From Candidatus Kapaibacterium sp. (lineage in GTDB: Bacteria; Bacteroidota; Ignavibacteria; Kapaibacteriales; HRBIN21): a stretch of 64,000 nucleotides of DNA. How positions within the stretch are numbered: the stretch's first letter is position 1; the number at the start of each line of letters is the position of its first letter. The stretch lies in the NCBI GenBank assembly GCA_938084565.1, contig CALKEU010000005.1:193715-257714 (forward strand), given 5' to 3'. Made by a program: the position numbers and the translations under genes. Positions 26,801-34,837 of the stretch are shown in pieces. Under the pieces are notes generated by a model. It ran no database searches, had not been told where the DNA came from, and was given only the letters and a program-made list of their open reading frames with translations.

Positions 26801-27237
26801 TCTACAAGCGCCTCTACCGTGCTGAGTCAGAGCTCGAGGTTGATGAGATAGCGGCTGAGCTTTGCGATCGCTTTGGTGCGCTCCCGCCGCCTGCGGAGCG
26901 GCTGTTGATGGCGGTACGCTTGCGAGTATATTTAATGCAGACGGGCTGTACCCGAGCCATCGTGCGTCCGGATGTGGTGCAGCTGGAACTGCCATCACGG
27001 CGGCATGAACTCTTCTACCGCTATGCCTTCCCCGTGTGGGTAGAGGCGGTCACCACCTGGAAGGGGGCACAGTTTGTCCAGGAGCGCCATCGGACGCTGG
27101 CATGCTTTCCGCTGGTACGGGGTGAGGAAGCACTGTCTCTGGCTCGTTTTCTGTGGGAGGAGATGGTTGCGGCGCTCAATGGAGTTGAGGTGGAAGCGGT
27201 ACCCTCCACCAGTGACATAGCAGAGGAAGCGCTGTGA
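23869..27237 (+). CDS. mfd: Transcription-repair coupling factor Mfd
   Basis: The 1122-residue Mfd dislodges RNA polymerase stalled at lesions and recruits UvrA. A UvrB-like N-terminal region (about residues 20-330) includes DIARRGGIVDFFPIGW. The CarD-like polymerase-interaction domain reads LKPGDYIVHVDHGIGIFDGL near residue 420. A RecG-like translocase follows with Walker A CGDVGFGKTEIALRAAFKA, LLIIDEEHRFGVMAKERL, TATPIPRTLHMALIG, EAGLDFPQANTIFIH and QLRGRVGRSNVQAYCYL. A TRCF C-terminal domain closes the protein. TAGGAG lies about 12 bases before the ATG at 23869; a second ATG at 23896 is the alternative start. The stop overlaps ychF (GTGA), so the two are coupled. Confidence 0.96.
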   Translation: MERCCSAGAMERASLSWLIERLGERMERYLSLHAGFAEGPYTVSGAAGSLAALVVARLWQERQIPALVLSSTAEEVQEWAYDILQLCPGAHILVWDTQPHRLWAQLRHIDAVQVQGVECAVALQQFQAPILLCPPEAFAVPLPKPEELIRHRWRVAVGMELAPEEFVQRLLRGGFQRQESVSAVGDIARRGGIVDFFPIGWREPLRVEFWGNTVESIRCFDLETQRSTSRFEQVEFLGALVWEETTASLEAFMPEELLLVVDCPERVRARWQQVCPERAWDTLQRRVRLWLNPLGGGGKALGAIAQPPVGRSVRRLVHELQQLAAEGYELYLCAADAIQLKRFQQLVTAAVQAEVADPEEQERTLQRCAWVEGSPAAGFLWSSERVAVWTEHEVFGRAHRRQPGRRRVSAGLTMRELRQLKPGDYIVHVDHGIGIFDGLQVLTLGDSRQECLRIVYAGGDVLYVPLDYLHKLQRYEGYDGAQPKLSRLGSREWEYLKRRARRRLKEIARELMRLYAQRKLQRGIAFPPDTLWQKEMEAAFPYEETPDQVRATAEVKADMESPVPMDRLICGDVGFGKTEIALRAAFKAVQAGKQVAVLVPTTILAEQHYVTFSTRLQSYPVTIAVLSRFRSRREQQAIVRDLALGRIDIIIGTHRLLSADVRFRDLGLLIIDEEHRFGVMAKERLRQLQLNVDTLLLTATPIPRTLHMALIGVRDMSLIETPPHNRLPVRTYVVQWDDELIRCAIEAELERGGQVFFVTNHIEGIEQLRDHLQSLLPQLRIGVAHGRLQSRQLEAVMRDFLHRRLDMLLCTKIVEAGLDFPQANTIFIHHAEDFGMAELYQLRGRVGRSNVQAYCYLIVPPLEQLSMAALRRLQALEEFTELGSGFRLALRDLEIRGAGNLFGPEQSGFIAQMGFELYHQILERVIEELRSEENFPQAPPRRIAVLQVLKNPGMSLDVPGEVLLPATYVPSDGERFSFYKRLYRAESELEVDEIAAELCDRFGALPPPAERLLMAVRLRVYLMQTGCTRAIVRPDVVQLELPSRRHELFYRYAFPVWVEAVTTWKGAQFVQERHRTLACFPLVRGEEALSLARFLWEEMVAALNGVEVEAVPSTSDIAEEAL

Positions 27238-28328
27238 GCTGGAGTTGCGGCATTGTGGGCCTGCCGAATGTGGGGAAGTCGTTGCTATACAACACCCTCA
27301 CCGGGGGAAGTGCCGCTGTTGCGAACTATCCCTTCTGCACTATCGAACCGCATGTGGGAGTTGTGGCTGTACCGGATGAGCGCTTAGAGCTTTTGGCCCG
27401 ACTCTACCGTCCGCAGCGCATCGTGCCGGCCACACTTCAAGTGGTCGATATTGCTGGCTTAGTGCGAGGTGCTGCTCACGGTGAGGGGCTCGGCAATCAG
27501 TTTCTGGCTCACATCCGTGAGGTGGATGTGCTCTGGCATCTGGTGCGCTGCTTCGAACATCCTGAGGTGGCGCACATCTACGGCGAAAACGACCCCTGCC
27601 GGGATGTAGAGATTGTGGAGCTTGAGCTTTTGCTGAAGGACATCGAGACAGTGGAACGGCGCTGGCAGGCTCTGCAGAAGCGCTTCCGTGGCAGGGCTTC
27701 TGAACAGGAGCAGCGTGAAGTCGAGCTTTTGGCTCAACTCCGGGAGCATCTTGCGCAGGGTCGGCCTGTCTGGCAATTTCCGAAGCCCGAGGGGAGCCAG
27801 CCAATTTTCCGTAGCTGGCATCTCTTGACGGACAAACCGGTGCTCTATGTGGCCAATCTCGATGAGTCAGCAAGGGCACAAAATTGGTACGAGCAGCTCT
27901 GCCGGTGGGCCCAGCAGCGTCAGGCGCCCGTTGTGCCGATTGCTTTAGCGTGGGAAGCTGAGCTGCTGGCTCTCCCGGACAACGAGCGTGAAGAGTTCCT
28001 TCGCGCACTGGGCCTGGCCGAGCTGGGCAGCCGAACCCTCATACGGGAGACGCTGCGCCTATTGCGCTTGGTGACCTTCTTTACCGTTGTAGGCGGACGG
28101 GAGGTGCGAGCCTGGCTCGTCCCTGAAGGGACCCCAGCACCTCAGGCAGCTGGGATGGTTCACAGCGACTTCGAGCGCTATTTCGTGGCCGTGGAGGTCA
28201 TGACCGTAGGCGATTTGGAGCACTATGGCACCGAGGAGGGGGTCCGTCGCGCTGGCCGCTATCGCCGAGAGGGGCGGGACTATAGGGTTGCCGAGGGAGA
28301 CATTCTGTATTTTCGAGCCGCCGTATAG
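27234..28328 (+). CDS. ychF: Redox-regulated ribosome-binding ATPase YchF (Obg family)
   Basis: The 364-residue YchF binds the ribosome and hydrolyses ATP rather than GTP. The P-loop is GIVGLPNVGKSLLYNTLTGG. The switch region has ANYPFCTIEPHVGVV and DIAGLVRGAAHGEGLGNQFL. The nucleotide-base motif reads NLDE instead of NKxD, as expected for an ATP-specific YchF. A coiled region around residues 130-170 and a C-terminal TGS domain (VRAWLVPEGTPAPQAAG, then YRVAEGDILYFRAAV) complete the family layout. Translation begins at a GTG overlapping the mfd stop by 3 bases. It is followed after 15 bases by the HAD gene. The family is near-universal and the call is secure. Confidence 0.96.
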   Translation: MSWSCGIVGLPNVGKSLLYNTLTGGSAAVANYPFCTIEPHVGVVAVPDERLELLARLYRPQRIVPATLQVVDIAGLVRGAAHGEGLGNQFLAHIREVDVLWHLVRCFEHPEVAHIYGENDPCRDVEIVELELLLKDIETVERRWQALQKRFRGRASEQEQREVELLAQLREHLAQGRPVWQFPKPEGSQPIFRSWHLLTDKPVLYVANLDESARAQNWYEQLCRWAQQRQAPVVPIALAWEAELLALPDNEREEFLRALGLAELGSRTLIRETLRLLRLVTFFTVVGGREVRAWLVPEGTPAPQAAGMVHSDFERYFVAVEVMTVGDLEHYGTEEGVRRAGRYRREGRDYRVAEGDILYFRAAV

Positions 28329-28343
28329 GGCACCCCTGCTCGG

Positions 28344-29039
28344 ATGTGGCTTCTCCTCTTTGACCTGGATGGGACGGTGCTGCGCCTACGCCGTGAGGCC
28401 GTGCGGGCAGCCCTCCATGAGGCGCTCAGTCTGGTGTGCCGTCGTCCTATCCCAGCGGAATGGCTCGAGGATATGGCGGGCAAGACGGACTGGGGGATTT
28501 TTGCCGATGTTGCAACCCTTTGTGGCTGGTCGGCCGAGCGCATCGAGGAGGCCTTCGAGCTCTTCGCCCGGATCTACATACGAGCTTTTAGCCGGTGGGT
28601 GCGGCCGAGCGATCTGCAGCTCTTGCCCGGTGTTGTGCTGTTGCTCAAGCACCTCAATATGGTGCCGACGGTGACATTGGGAGTGCTGACGGGGAATCTC
28701 CGTCCGATTGCTCTCTGGAAATTGCGGCACGGTGGCATAGCGCCCTTCTTTGCTGCGGGTGCCTTTGGTTCAGACCATTGGGAGCGGTGGCGTCTTGTCT
28801 CAATTGCTTGGCGCCGAGTACAGGCCAAGGGTATTCCAATCCAGCCTGAACGGACGGTGCTCATAGGGGATTCGCCTCGCGATGTTTTCTGCGCTCGCCG
28901 CTGGGGGCTGCCCTGTATTGCGGTTGCAACGGGGCCGGCAGAGGCAACGCTGCTGCACGCTGCCGGAGCAACGGTCGTCTTGCCAACACTGGAGGAATCA
29001 ACACTGTTTCTGCGCGCCCTCTATGAGCTGCACGCATAA
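28344..29039 (+). CDS. HAD-superfamily hydrolase (phosphoglycolate-phosphatase-like)
   Basis: A 231-residue haloacid-dehalogenase hydrolase. The catalytic motif LLFDLDGTVLRL is at residues 4-15, the second motif Thr is in LGVLTGNLRP, and the late motifs appear in RTVLIGDSPRDVFCARRWG. The helical cap between residues 18 and 90 puts it with Gph/beta-phosphoglucomutase-like enzymes. Its substrate is not resolved; phosphoglycolate or another small phosphate ester is possible. It begins 15 bases after ychF and ends 17 bases inside cmk, so it belongs to the mfd-ychF-HAD-cmk-ispH transcription unit. Confidence 0.85.
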   Translation: MWLLLFDLDGTVLRLRREAVRAALHEALSLVCRRPIPAEWLEDMAGKTDWGIFADVATLCGWSAERIEEAFELFARIYIRAFSRWVRPSDLQLLPGVVLLLKHLNMVPTVTLGVLTGNLRPIALWKLRHGGIAPFFAAGAFGSDHWERWRLVSIAWRRVQAKGIPIQPERTVLIGDSPRDVFCARRWGLPCIAVATGPAEATLLHAAGATVVLPTLEESTLFLRALYELHA

Positions 29040-29715
29040 GGCTATCATTGCCATCGACGGCCCAGCCGGAGCCGGCAAGAGTACGACTGCCCGTCGTGTT
29101 GCCGAGCGCTTGGGCTATCTCTACATCGACACGGGTGCCATGTATCGGGCCGTCACTCTGGCTGCTCTCCGTGCGGGCATTCCTCTCGACGAGGAGCACA
29201 TTGCCCAACTGTTGCCCCAAGTGCGGATCGAGCTACGGCCCTCCCCGCACGGACAGCGGACATTCCTCAATGGGGAGGATGTGACCGACGCACTCCGTCT
29301 GCCGGAGGTGACGCGATGGGTCAGTTTGGTAAGCTCTTTCCGGCGGGTGCGCTCCTTCTTGGTTGAGGAGCAGCGCCGCTTGGGGCGCCAGGGAGGGGTC
29401 GTCATGGATGGACGTGATATCGGTACGGTTGTCTTCCCCGAGGCTGATGTGAAGATCTTCCTGACGGCGTCTCTGGCCGTCCGAGCCCGGCGCCGCCTGC
29501 AGGAATTGCGCTCCTATGGCGTTACGGACATTACTGAGCACGAGCTGGCGGCGGAACTTCAGCGGCGCGATGAGCTGGATTCCCAACGTGCGGAGAGCCC
29601 CCTCCGGTGTGCCCCTGACGCCATTGTCATCGATACCACAGAGTTAACCATCGAGGAGCAAACCGAGCGCGTGCTGCAGTTTGTGCGGCAGAAGCTGTGC
29701 AATAGAATGCCGTAG
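29023..29715 (+). CDS. cmk: Cytidylate kinase
   Basis: The 230-residue enzyme phosphorylates CMP and dCMP for nucleotide pools. The P-loop is IAIDGPAGAGKSTTARRVAE, and TGAMYRAVTLAAL is the CMP-site motif. GRDIGTVVFPEADVKIFLTA and the lid RRDELDSQRAESPL with conserved Arg/Asp follow. The ATG at 29023 is inside the 3' end of the HAD gene (17-base overlap) and gives the normal family N-terminus; the open frame to 28882 is not used. ispH begins 40 bases later; cmk next to ispH is a known arrangement in several bacterial groups. Confidence 0.96.
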   Translation: MSCTHKAIIAIDGPAGAGKSTTARRVAERLGYLYIDTGAMYRAVTLAALRAGIPLDEEHIAQLLPQVRIELRPSPHGQRTFLNGEDVTDALRLPEVTRWVSLVSSFRRVRSFLVEEQRRLGRQGGVVMDGRDIGTVVFPEADVKIFLTASLAVRARRRLQELRSYGVTDITEHELAAELQRRDELDSQRAESPLRCAPDAIVIDTTELTIEEQTERVLQFVRQKLCNRMP

Positions 29716-29755
29716 AGGAGCGTCTGCCTGCGTTGACAACGAGCACGAGTGCTCC

Positions 29756-30634
29756 ATGCAGGTGCACGTCGATCCGCATGCAGGCTTCTGCTGGGGGGTT
29801 ATACGGACAATTCAGATTGCCGAGGAGAGCCTCCAACAAGGGCAGCCCGTCTACGTGCTTGGCCAGATCATCCATAACCCACGGGAGGTCGAGCGCCTCG
29901 AGCGTTTAGGTTTGCGAACGATCACGCACGAGCAATTACCCGAAGCAGCTCAGCACGGAGCTCGAGTGCTCATCCGTGCCCACGGAGAGCCGCCGAGTAC
30001 ATACCAGCAGGCGTGGCAGCTCGGCATCGAGCTCGTCGATGCTACCTGCCCGATTGTGGCCAAGCTGCAGGAGCGAGTCCGTAAGTTCCACCTGTTAGGC
30101 TACCAGATTGTCATCTTCGGCAAGCCCGAACATCCGGAGATGGTTGGCGTCCGCGGGGTCTGTGACGATCGCTGTTTGATTGTCCGCTCAGTTGAGGAAG
30201 CGCTGCAGCGGGTCGACTGTACCCGTCCGACGGTGCTCTTCTCGCAGACGACCATGGATAAGAAGGCCTTTGCCGAGCTGGCCGGGGCGCTCCGGCAGCG
30301 GATACGTCAGCTCGTCGTTGAGGATCCCGAGGGGCTGCTTCAGGTGAAGGATACCATCTGCGGACAAGTTGCCGGCCGTGAGGAGCATTTACGTGCTTTT
30401 GCTGCCGCGCACGAAGTGGTCATCTTCGTGGCTGGCCGGGCTTCTTCGAACGGGCGAGTCCTCTACGAAATTTGCCGGTCGGTCAACCCACGCACGTACT
30501 TTGTTGAGGCAGCTGACGAGCTCCAGGCGGAATGGTTCGAGGGGGTTTCCTCCGTCGGTATTACGGGGGCGACCAGTACGCCGCAGTGGTATATGCACGA
30601 AGTGGCTCGGTATATCCGGCAGCGATTTGCCTAG
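29756..30634 (+). CDS. ispH: 4-hydroxy-3-methylbut-2-enyl diphosphate reductase
   Basis: The 292-residue IspH performs the last step of the MEP pathway, reducing HMBPP to IPP and DMAPP with a 4Fe-4S cluster. The three cluster cysteines are in DPHAGFCWGVIRT (near residue 12), VDATCPIVAKLQERVR, and KDTICGQVAGREE. The substrate-binding tail RASSNGRVLYEI and GITGATSTPQWYMHEV matches the SxN and TAGASTP-type motifs of the family. I chose the ATG at 29756, which begins directly at the family N-terminus MQVHVDPHAGFCWG; the ORF is open from 29681. The products feed UppS, encoded 1 kb downstream. The gene is convergent with the GT2 gene (10 bases apart). Confidence 0.95.
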   Translation: MQVHVDPHAGFCWGVIRTIQIAEESLQQGQPVYVLGQIIHNPREVERLERLGLRTITHEQLPEAAQHGARVLIRAHGEPPSTYQQAWQLGIELVDATCPIVAKLQERVRKFHLLGYQIVIFGKPEHPEMVGVRGVCDDRCLIVRSVEEALQRVDCTRPTVLFSQTTMDKKAFAELAGALRQRIRQLVVEDPEGLLQVKDTICGQVAGREEHLRAFAAAHEVVIFVAGRASSNGRVLYEICRSVNPRTYFVEAADELQAEWFEGVSSVGITGATSTPQWYMHEVARYIRQRFA

Positions 30635-30644
30635 GCCGCCGTGG

Positions 30645-31535
30645 TCAATCGAGGAGGCGGAAGTTGCGGTATTCGCCGATGCGCCATCCGGTGTGCTCTT
30701 CCAGCCAATCGCTGATCCGCACGTGGAGAGGTGCTTTGGGGAGGCGGGAGGGATCGAAGAGGCGTGTCCACTCTTGTGCACGAGCGATGCGCTCGTGCAT
30801 GACTGCCGGATGCGTGCCCGTGAAGCGCTTGACGGCATAGGCTGAGCGATAATCGAACGCCTCACCGGCTGGCAAGTGCTGGCGGATCCACTCTTCGTCA
30901 TGCCAGAGCCGGTGCAAATGGCGTAGCTTTTGCATCATAACCTGCGGGGGCCGAACCCACCCGTAGTGGTAGACATAGACAGGGAGCTGGCGGGCTCGCA
31001 GCAGGCGAGTTTTCCCATGAGGGAGCCGTTTCCGGAAACCTTGGGCATCGACCCACGAGATGACATCGCCCGTATTGCGGACAATACGGATCTCGCGGCG
31101 GTACCACTGCCGTCCAGCTCCGACGTAGTCGTAACTGCCGTAGAAGTGGTAGTACTGAAGCACGAAAGCTTCCACGCGCTCGTCGTCGGCGGCTTCGTGG
31201 AGAGCACGGCGGAGGGTGTCGTAATCCTTCTCGTGGAGCACCTCATCGGCTTGTAGGTAGATGCACCACAGGCCGCGACAGGCGTCGAGAGCTTTTTGGG
31301 TCTGTTCGGCCAAGACGCGCCAACCTGGGTTAGTAGGCTCCCAGCGTGTCGGGAGGATGCGGAGCTTCGGGTCCCCAATGCGGGTTATTGCCTCGAGCGT
31401 GCCGTCATCAGAATCTCCGACGGCAACGACGACCTCATCACAGAGGGGCAAGAGAGACAGCAGAGCCTCCACGATGGGATAGTCGTACCGGATGGCATTG
31501 CGCACGAAGGAAAATCCGCTGATGGTTACGGCCAT
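30645..31535 (-). CDS. Glycosyltransferase family 2
   Basis: A 296-residue GT-A fold enzyme. It starts ITISGFSFVRNAIRYDYPI-like (AVTISGFSFVRNAIRYDYP), then EVVVAVGDSDDGTLEAI, where GDSDD is the nucleotide-sugar Asp region. YLQADEVLHEKDY carries the QADE acid motif, and a C-terminal part has Tyr/Trp-rich acceptor-side residues. Members of this branch transfer sugars to surface glycans. It has no membrane span, so it acts on the cytoplasmic face. The ATG at 31535 aligns with the domain start; the frame reaches 31595. It is divergent from uppS, with a TAAGTTCG box at 31562-31569. The sugar is unknown. Confidence 0.85.
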   Translation of the reverse strand: MAVTISGFSFVRNAIRYDYPIVEALLSLLPLCDEVVVAVGDSDDGTLEAITRIGDPKLRILPTRWEPTNPGWRVLAEQTQKALDACRGLWCIYLQADEVLHEKDYDTLRRALHEAADDERVEAFVLQYYHFYGSYDYVGAGRQWYRREIRIVRNTGDVISWVDAQGFRKRLPHGKTRLLRARQLPVYVYHYGWVRPPQVMMQKLRHLHRLWHDEEWIRQHLPAGEAFDYRSAYAVKRFTGTHPAVMHERIARAQEWTRLFDPSRLPKAPLHVRISDWLEEHTGWRIGEYRNFRLLD

Positions 31536-31561
31536 GGCTGGAATGGGCTTCGACCGGGCTG

Positions 31562-31569
31562 CGAACTTA
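31562..31569 (-). promoter_or_regulatory. Putative -7 promoter box for the GT2 gene
   Basis: The minus strand reads TAAGTTCG, one base from TAnnTTTG, 26 bases before the GT2 start. The same T-to-C variant occurs in the boxes for the CADD and S1 genes. Evidence is weaker than for the exact matches. Confidence 0.3.
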
Positions 31570-31614
31570 TTGCGCTGCCTCCATTCTCGGGGCAAGGCAA
31601 GGAGGTCTTTGCCG

Positions 31615-31622
31615 TAAGTTTG
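31615..31622 (+). promoter_or_regulatory. Putative -7 promoter box for the uppS-bamA-lpx operon
   Basis: TAAGTTTG is an exact TAnnTTTG match 35 bases before the uppS start, in the 122-base gap divergent with the GT2 gene. It would be the promoter of the whole envelope operon. No -33 TTTG is visible at the expected distance. Confidence 0.45.
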
Positions 31623-31657
31623 TGTCTTCTGTAGGTAGGCACGCTCGGGGAGTCTGG

Positions 31658-32503
31658 ATGATGGAGGGATGGGACGCAGTACAATCGGAGGCTGAACAAC
31701 GGCTCCAGGAGCTCTTGCGCCAATGTGGGCGGCTGCCGCGGCATGTTGCCATCATCATGGACGGCAATGGCCGGTGGGCACTCGAGCGAGGGCTCCCGCG
31801 TGTGGAAGGGCACCGACAGGGCATTCAGAGTGTGCGCGAGGTTGTCACAGTGGCTGTCTGTTTGGGCATTCCGTATGTGACGCTGTATGCCTTCTCGATG
31901 GAAAACTGGCGACGTCCGCAGGCAGAGATCCAGGCTCTTATGCGGCTGCTCCAGTACTACCTCTGGCGCGAGCTGCCAGAGCTGCAACGACGCAACATTC
32001 GTCTCCGGGCCATCGGGAAACTGACAGCACTCCCACGGCGAGTACAGCAAGCACTGCGTCGGGCCGTGGAAGCGACAGCCGCCAATACAGGGCTCACGCT
32101 GACACTGGCGCTCAGCTATAGCGGGCGCTGGGATATCCTCCGGGCTGTCCAACTGATTGCCATCGACGTCCGCCGTGGCAAACTCTCTCCAGAAGACATT
32201 ACCGAGGAGCGCTTTGCGTCCTACTTGCTGACCCATGATCTGCCGGAGCCGGATCTGATCATCCGGACAAGCGGCGAGATGCGTCTGAGTAACTTCCTGC
32301 TGTGGGAGAGTGCGTATGCGGAGATTTATGTCAGCAACCTGTACTGGCCGGATTTCCGGCGGCACGCCTTTTACCAGGCCTTGCTCGATTACCTGCGCCG
32401 AGAGCGGCGTTTTGGGATGACGGCTGAGCAACAGGTTCAACGATGCCTTGCTGAATCGCTCTGGGTGCAGTTGGAGGAGCTACTCCATGAGGTGGAGTCG
32501 TAG
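31658..32503 (+). CDS. uppS: Isoprenyl transferase (undecaprenyl diphosphate synthase)
   Basis: The 281-residue cis-prenyltransferase extends farnesyl diphosphate with IPP to make the C55 carrier for peptidoglycan and LPS. Motifs are HVAIIMDGNGRWAL with the catalytic Asp, TLYAFSMENWRRP, and the C-terminal DLIIRTSGEMRLSNFLLWES with the conserved Arg and Ser-Gly-Glu. About 35 extra residues precede the core, as in some Bacteroidetes proteins. Two adjacent ATGs at 31658 and 31661 follow GGGGAGTCTGG; I use the first. The 3' end overlaps bamA by 17 bases, placing carrier-lipid and outer-membrane assembly genes in one operon. Confidence 0.96.
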   Translation: MMEGWDAVQSEAEQRLQELLRQCGRLPRHVAIIMDGNGRWALERGLPRVEGHRQGIQSVREVVTVAVCLGIPYVTLYAFSMENWRRPQAEIQALMRLLQYYLWRELPELQRRNIRLRAIGKLTALPRRVQQALRRAVEATAANTGLTLTLALSYSGRWDILRAVQLIAIDVRRGKLSPEDITEERFASYLLTHDLPEPDLIIRTSGEMRLSNFLLWESAYAEIYVSNLYWPDFRRHAFYQALLDYLRRERRFGMTAEQQVQRCLAESLWVQLEELLHEVES

Positions 32504-34823
32504 CGTAGGGCTTCTCGTCGGATTGGCCGCAGCCTGGCTCAGTGCACAGACCCCCGGTAGCAGTGTGCGGATTCTCTCCATCCGCGTGGAGGGCACGCGC
32601 TTTGCCGACCCGCAGACGGTGATCATCCTCTCTGGCCTGCAGCCAGGGGAGGAATTGCAGCTGGGCGGGGAGAAGATTCAGCGGGCGCTCCGCCTCCTCA
32701 TGCAGCGGGGGCAGTTTGCCTCTGTGGACATTCTGGTCGAACGGGTAACCCCCCTTGGAGTGGCTCTCCTGATTCGGGTAGAGGAGTTCCCGCGACTGGA
32801 ACGCGTAGTGGTGGAGGGGGCAAGACAGCTTTCGGAGGAGCGGATTCGTGAGGCTATTGGCCTCGCTCGTGGGGACATTCTCTCATTGGCAGCGCTCCAT
32901 CGCGTCCGACGAGCCATCGAGCAGCTGTATCAGAAGGAGAAACGTACCCTTCGCTCAGTGGAACTCTTGCGGAGCCCCACCGATACAGCCGGATATGCCA
33001 ATTTACAGATCCGCCTCGAGGAAGGTCCAGAGCCGACGGTGGTGGCTCTGCGCTTTGTGGGAAACCAGAACCTCCCGGCTGACGAGCTCGAGGGTGCCTT
33101 CCAGAAGGTTCAGCCAAAGGCATGGTGGCAATTTTGGCGCTCGGCGCGCTTTGATGAGAAAGACTACGAAGAGGACAAGCAGCGCCTCCTGCAGCTCTAT
33201 CGCCGTCGCGGCTTTCTCGATGCCGAGATCGTCCGTGATAGTGTCTCCATCGACAGCGCTACGGGGCGCACAATCATTACTGTCTGGCTTTCTGAAGGCC
33301 CGCAGTACTATGTGCGCCACATCCGCATTACGGGCAATACTGTGTTCCCAGAGGAGCTGCTCCGAGAACGTCTGCAGTTTCAGCGGGGGGAGCTCTATGA
33401 TGCAGAGCGCTTTGAGAAGAACCTACGAGGCAACGAGGATCAGAGCGATGTAGCGGCTCTATACTTGGACAGGGGCTACTTGAGCGTGGAACTGCTCAAG
33501 GAAGAACGTCGAGTAGCACCGGACTCCGTCGATATCGACATCCGCATCTACGAACGGCACAGATATCGCATCCGCCGTGTCGACATTGTGGGCAATACGA
33601 AGACCAAAGACAAGGTCATCCGGCGCGAACTCTACACGTTCCCAGGTGACTACTTTAGCCGTGCCGCCATCATTCGCAGTATTCGGGCGCTCGGTGTACT
33701 CAACTACTTCAACCCCGAGGCGCTCCGGCCTGACATTCGCTGGGTCAGCGAGAGCGAGGTTGATCTCATCTATCGGGTAGAGGAACGCTCCACCGACGTG
33801 CTGAATGCCTCCATTGGGATTGCCCAAGGCCTCGGTGTCACCGGCTCTATTGGGCTTGCCTTCAATAACTTCTCGCTCACCGAACCGCTGCGCGGGGGCG
33901 CTGGGCAGGTGTTCACCTTCAACTGGGAGGCAGCTGCCGTCGGTTATATGCGGCAGCTATCATTGGGCTTTACCGAGCCCTGGCTCTTCGATGAACCTAC
34001 AACCGTGGGCTTCAACCTGTACGACACTCACTATCAGCTGGGCTACAATCTGCGGCAGACTGGGGTGGCCGTCAATGTGGGGCGTCGCTTCCGCTTTCCC
34101 GATGACTACTTCCGTGGCGATTGGCAACTGGTCTTACAACGCAATAACCAGCAGACAAGCGAAGGCTTCTACCGGAGGGGGATCACAACTGAACTGAGCC
34201 TCCGGCAGACGCTCAGCCGCCTGAGCTTCAACAGTCTTATTTTCCCCACGAGCGGTTCTCGCGTCAGCATGACAACGAAGTGGGCCTTAGGAGCGCTGGG
34301 CATTGGCACTACGGATTACCTCAAGGTGGGCTTTTCGGCCGAGTTTGCTGCTCCGCTCTGGGGGCCGGAGCTAGCTGAACGCTTGGTCGTGTATATGGCT
34401 ACAGAGCTTGGCTACTTACGGGGTTTGCGCTCGGATACGACCATCCCGGCTATTGAGTTCTATCGCATGGGTGGCAGTGGTTTGGGGGGATTCAATGTGA
34501 CCCCACTGCGGGGGTATCCGGACCAGAGTATCGGCCCACCTGGTGGGGGCACGGTTATGGCACGACATACGGCGGAGTTGCGCTTTGCGCTCACACTGAA
34601 TCCCATGCCCATCTACGTGCTCACTTTCGCTGAAGCTGGCAATGTATGGCCAAGGCTGCAGCGAGTGGACCCCTTCGAGCTCAAGCGCTCTGCCGGTATT
34701 GGGGTGCGTATCCTGTTGTTGCCGCTGGGACTACTCGGTTTCGACTATGGCTATGGCTTCGATCCGGCTCGCCCCGGGCTACCTCGGTCGGGATGGAACT
34801 TCCACTTCCAGTTAGGTCGGTGA
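32487..34823 (+). CDS. bamA: Outer membrane protein assembly factor BamA
   Basis: The 778-residue BamA inserts beta-barrel proteins into the outer membrane. A signal peptide (LLVGLAAAWLSAQ, cleavage near residue 21) is followed by tandem POTRA domains across about residues 25-400; repeated cores include VRHIRITGNTVFPEELLRE and RIRRVDIVGNTKTKDKVIRREL. A C-terminal 16-strand barrel of the bacterial surface antigen family ends in FHFQLGR. The barrel contains GGSGLGGFNVTPLRGYPDQ with the conserved RGYP-like loop motif (usually VRGF/Y). The ATG at 32487 lies after GGAGGAG within the uppS 3' end. Two Skp/OmpH genes follow. Confidence 0.94.
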   Translation: MRWSRSVGLLVGLAAAWLSAQTPGSSVRILSIRVEGTRFADPQTVIILSGLQPGEELQLGGEKIQRALRLLMQRGQFASVDILVERVTPLGVALLIRVEEFPRLERVVVEGARQLSEERIREAIGLARGDILSLAALHRVRRAIEQLYQKEKRTLRSVELLRSPTDTAGYANLQIRLEEGPEPTVVALRFVGNQNLPADELEGAFQKVQPKAWWQFWRSARFDEKDYEEDKQRLLQLYRRRGFLDAEIVRDSVSIDSATGRTIITVWLSEGPQYYVRHIRITGNTVFPEELLRERLQFQRGELYDAERFEKNLRGNEDQSDVAALYLDRGYLSVELLKEERRVAPDSVDIDIRIYERHRYRIRRVDIVGNTKTKDKVIRRELYTFPGDYFSRAAIIRSIRALGVLNYFNPEALRPDIRWVSESEVDLIYRVEERSTDVLNASIGIAQGLGVTGSIGLAFNNFSLTEPLRGGAGQVFTFNWEAAAVGYMRQLSLGFTEPWLFDEPTTVGFNLYDTHYQLGYNLRQTGVAVNVGRRFRFPDDYFRGDWQLVLQRNNQQTSEGFYRRGITTELSLRQTLSRLSFNSLIFPTSGSRVSMTTKWALGALGIGTTDYLKVGFSAEFAAPLWGPELAERLVVYMATELGYLRGLRSDTTIPAIEFYRMGGSGLGGFNVTPLRGYPDQSIGPPGGGTVMARHTAELRFALTLNPMPIYVLTFAEAGNVWPRLQRVDPFELKRSAGIGVRILLLPLGLLGFDYGYGFDPARPGLPRSGWNFHFQLGR

Positions 34824-34837
34824 AAGGAGGAGCGGAA

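Noticed and set aside
31526-32440. Minus-strand 304-codon open frame across uppS
   Set aside because: It is the antisense shadow of uppS and its leader; no motif supports it.
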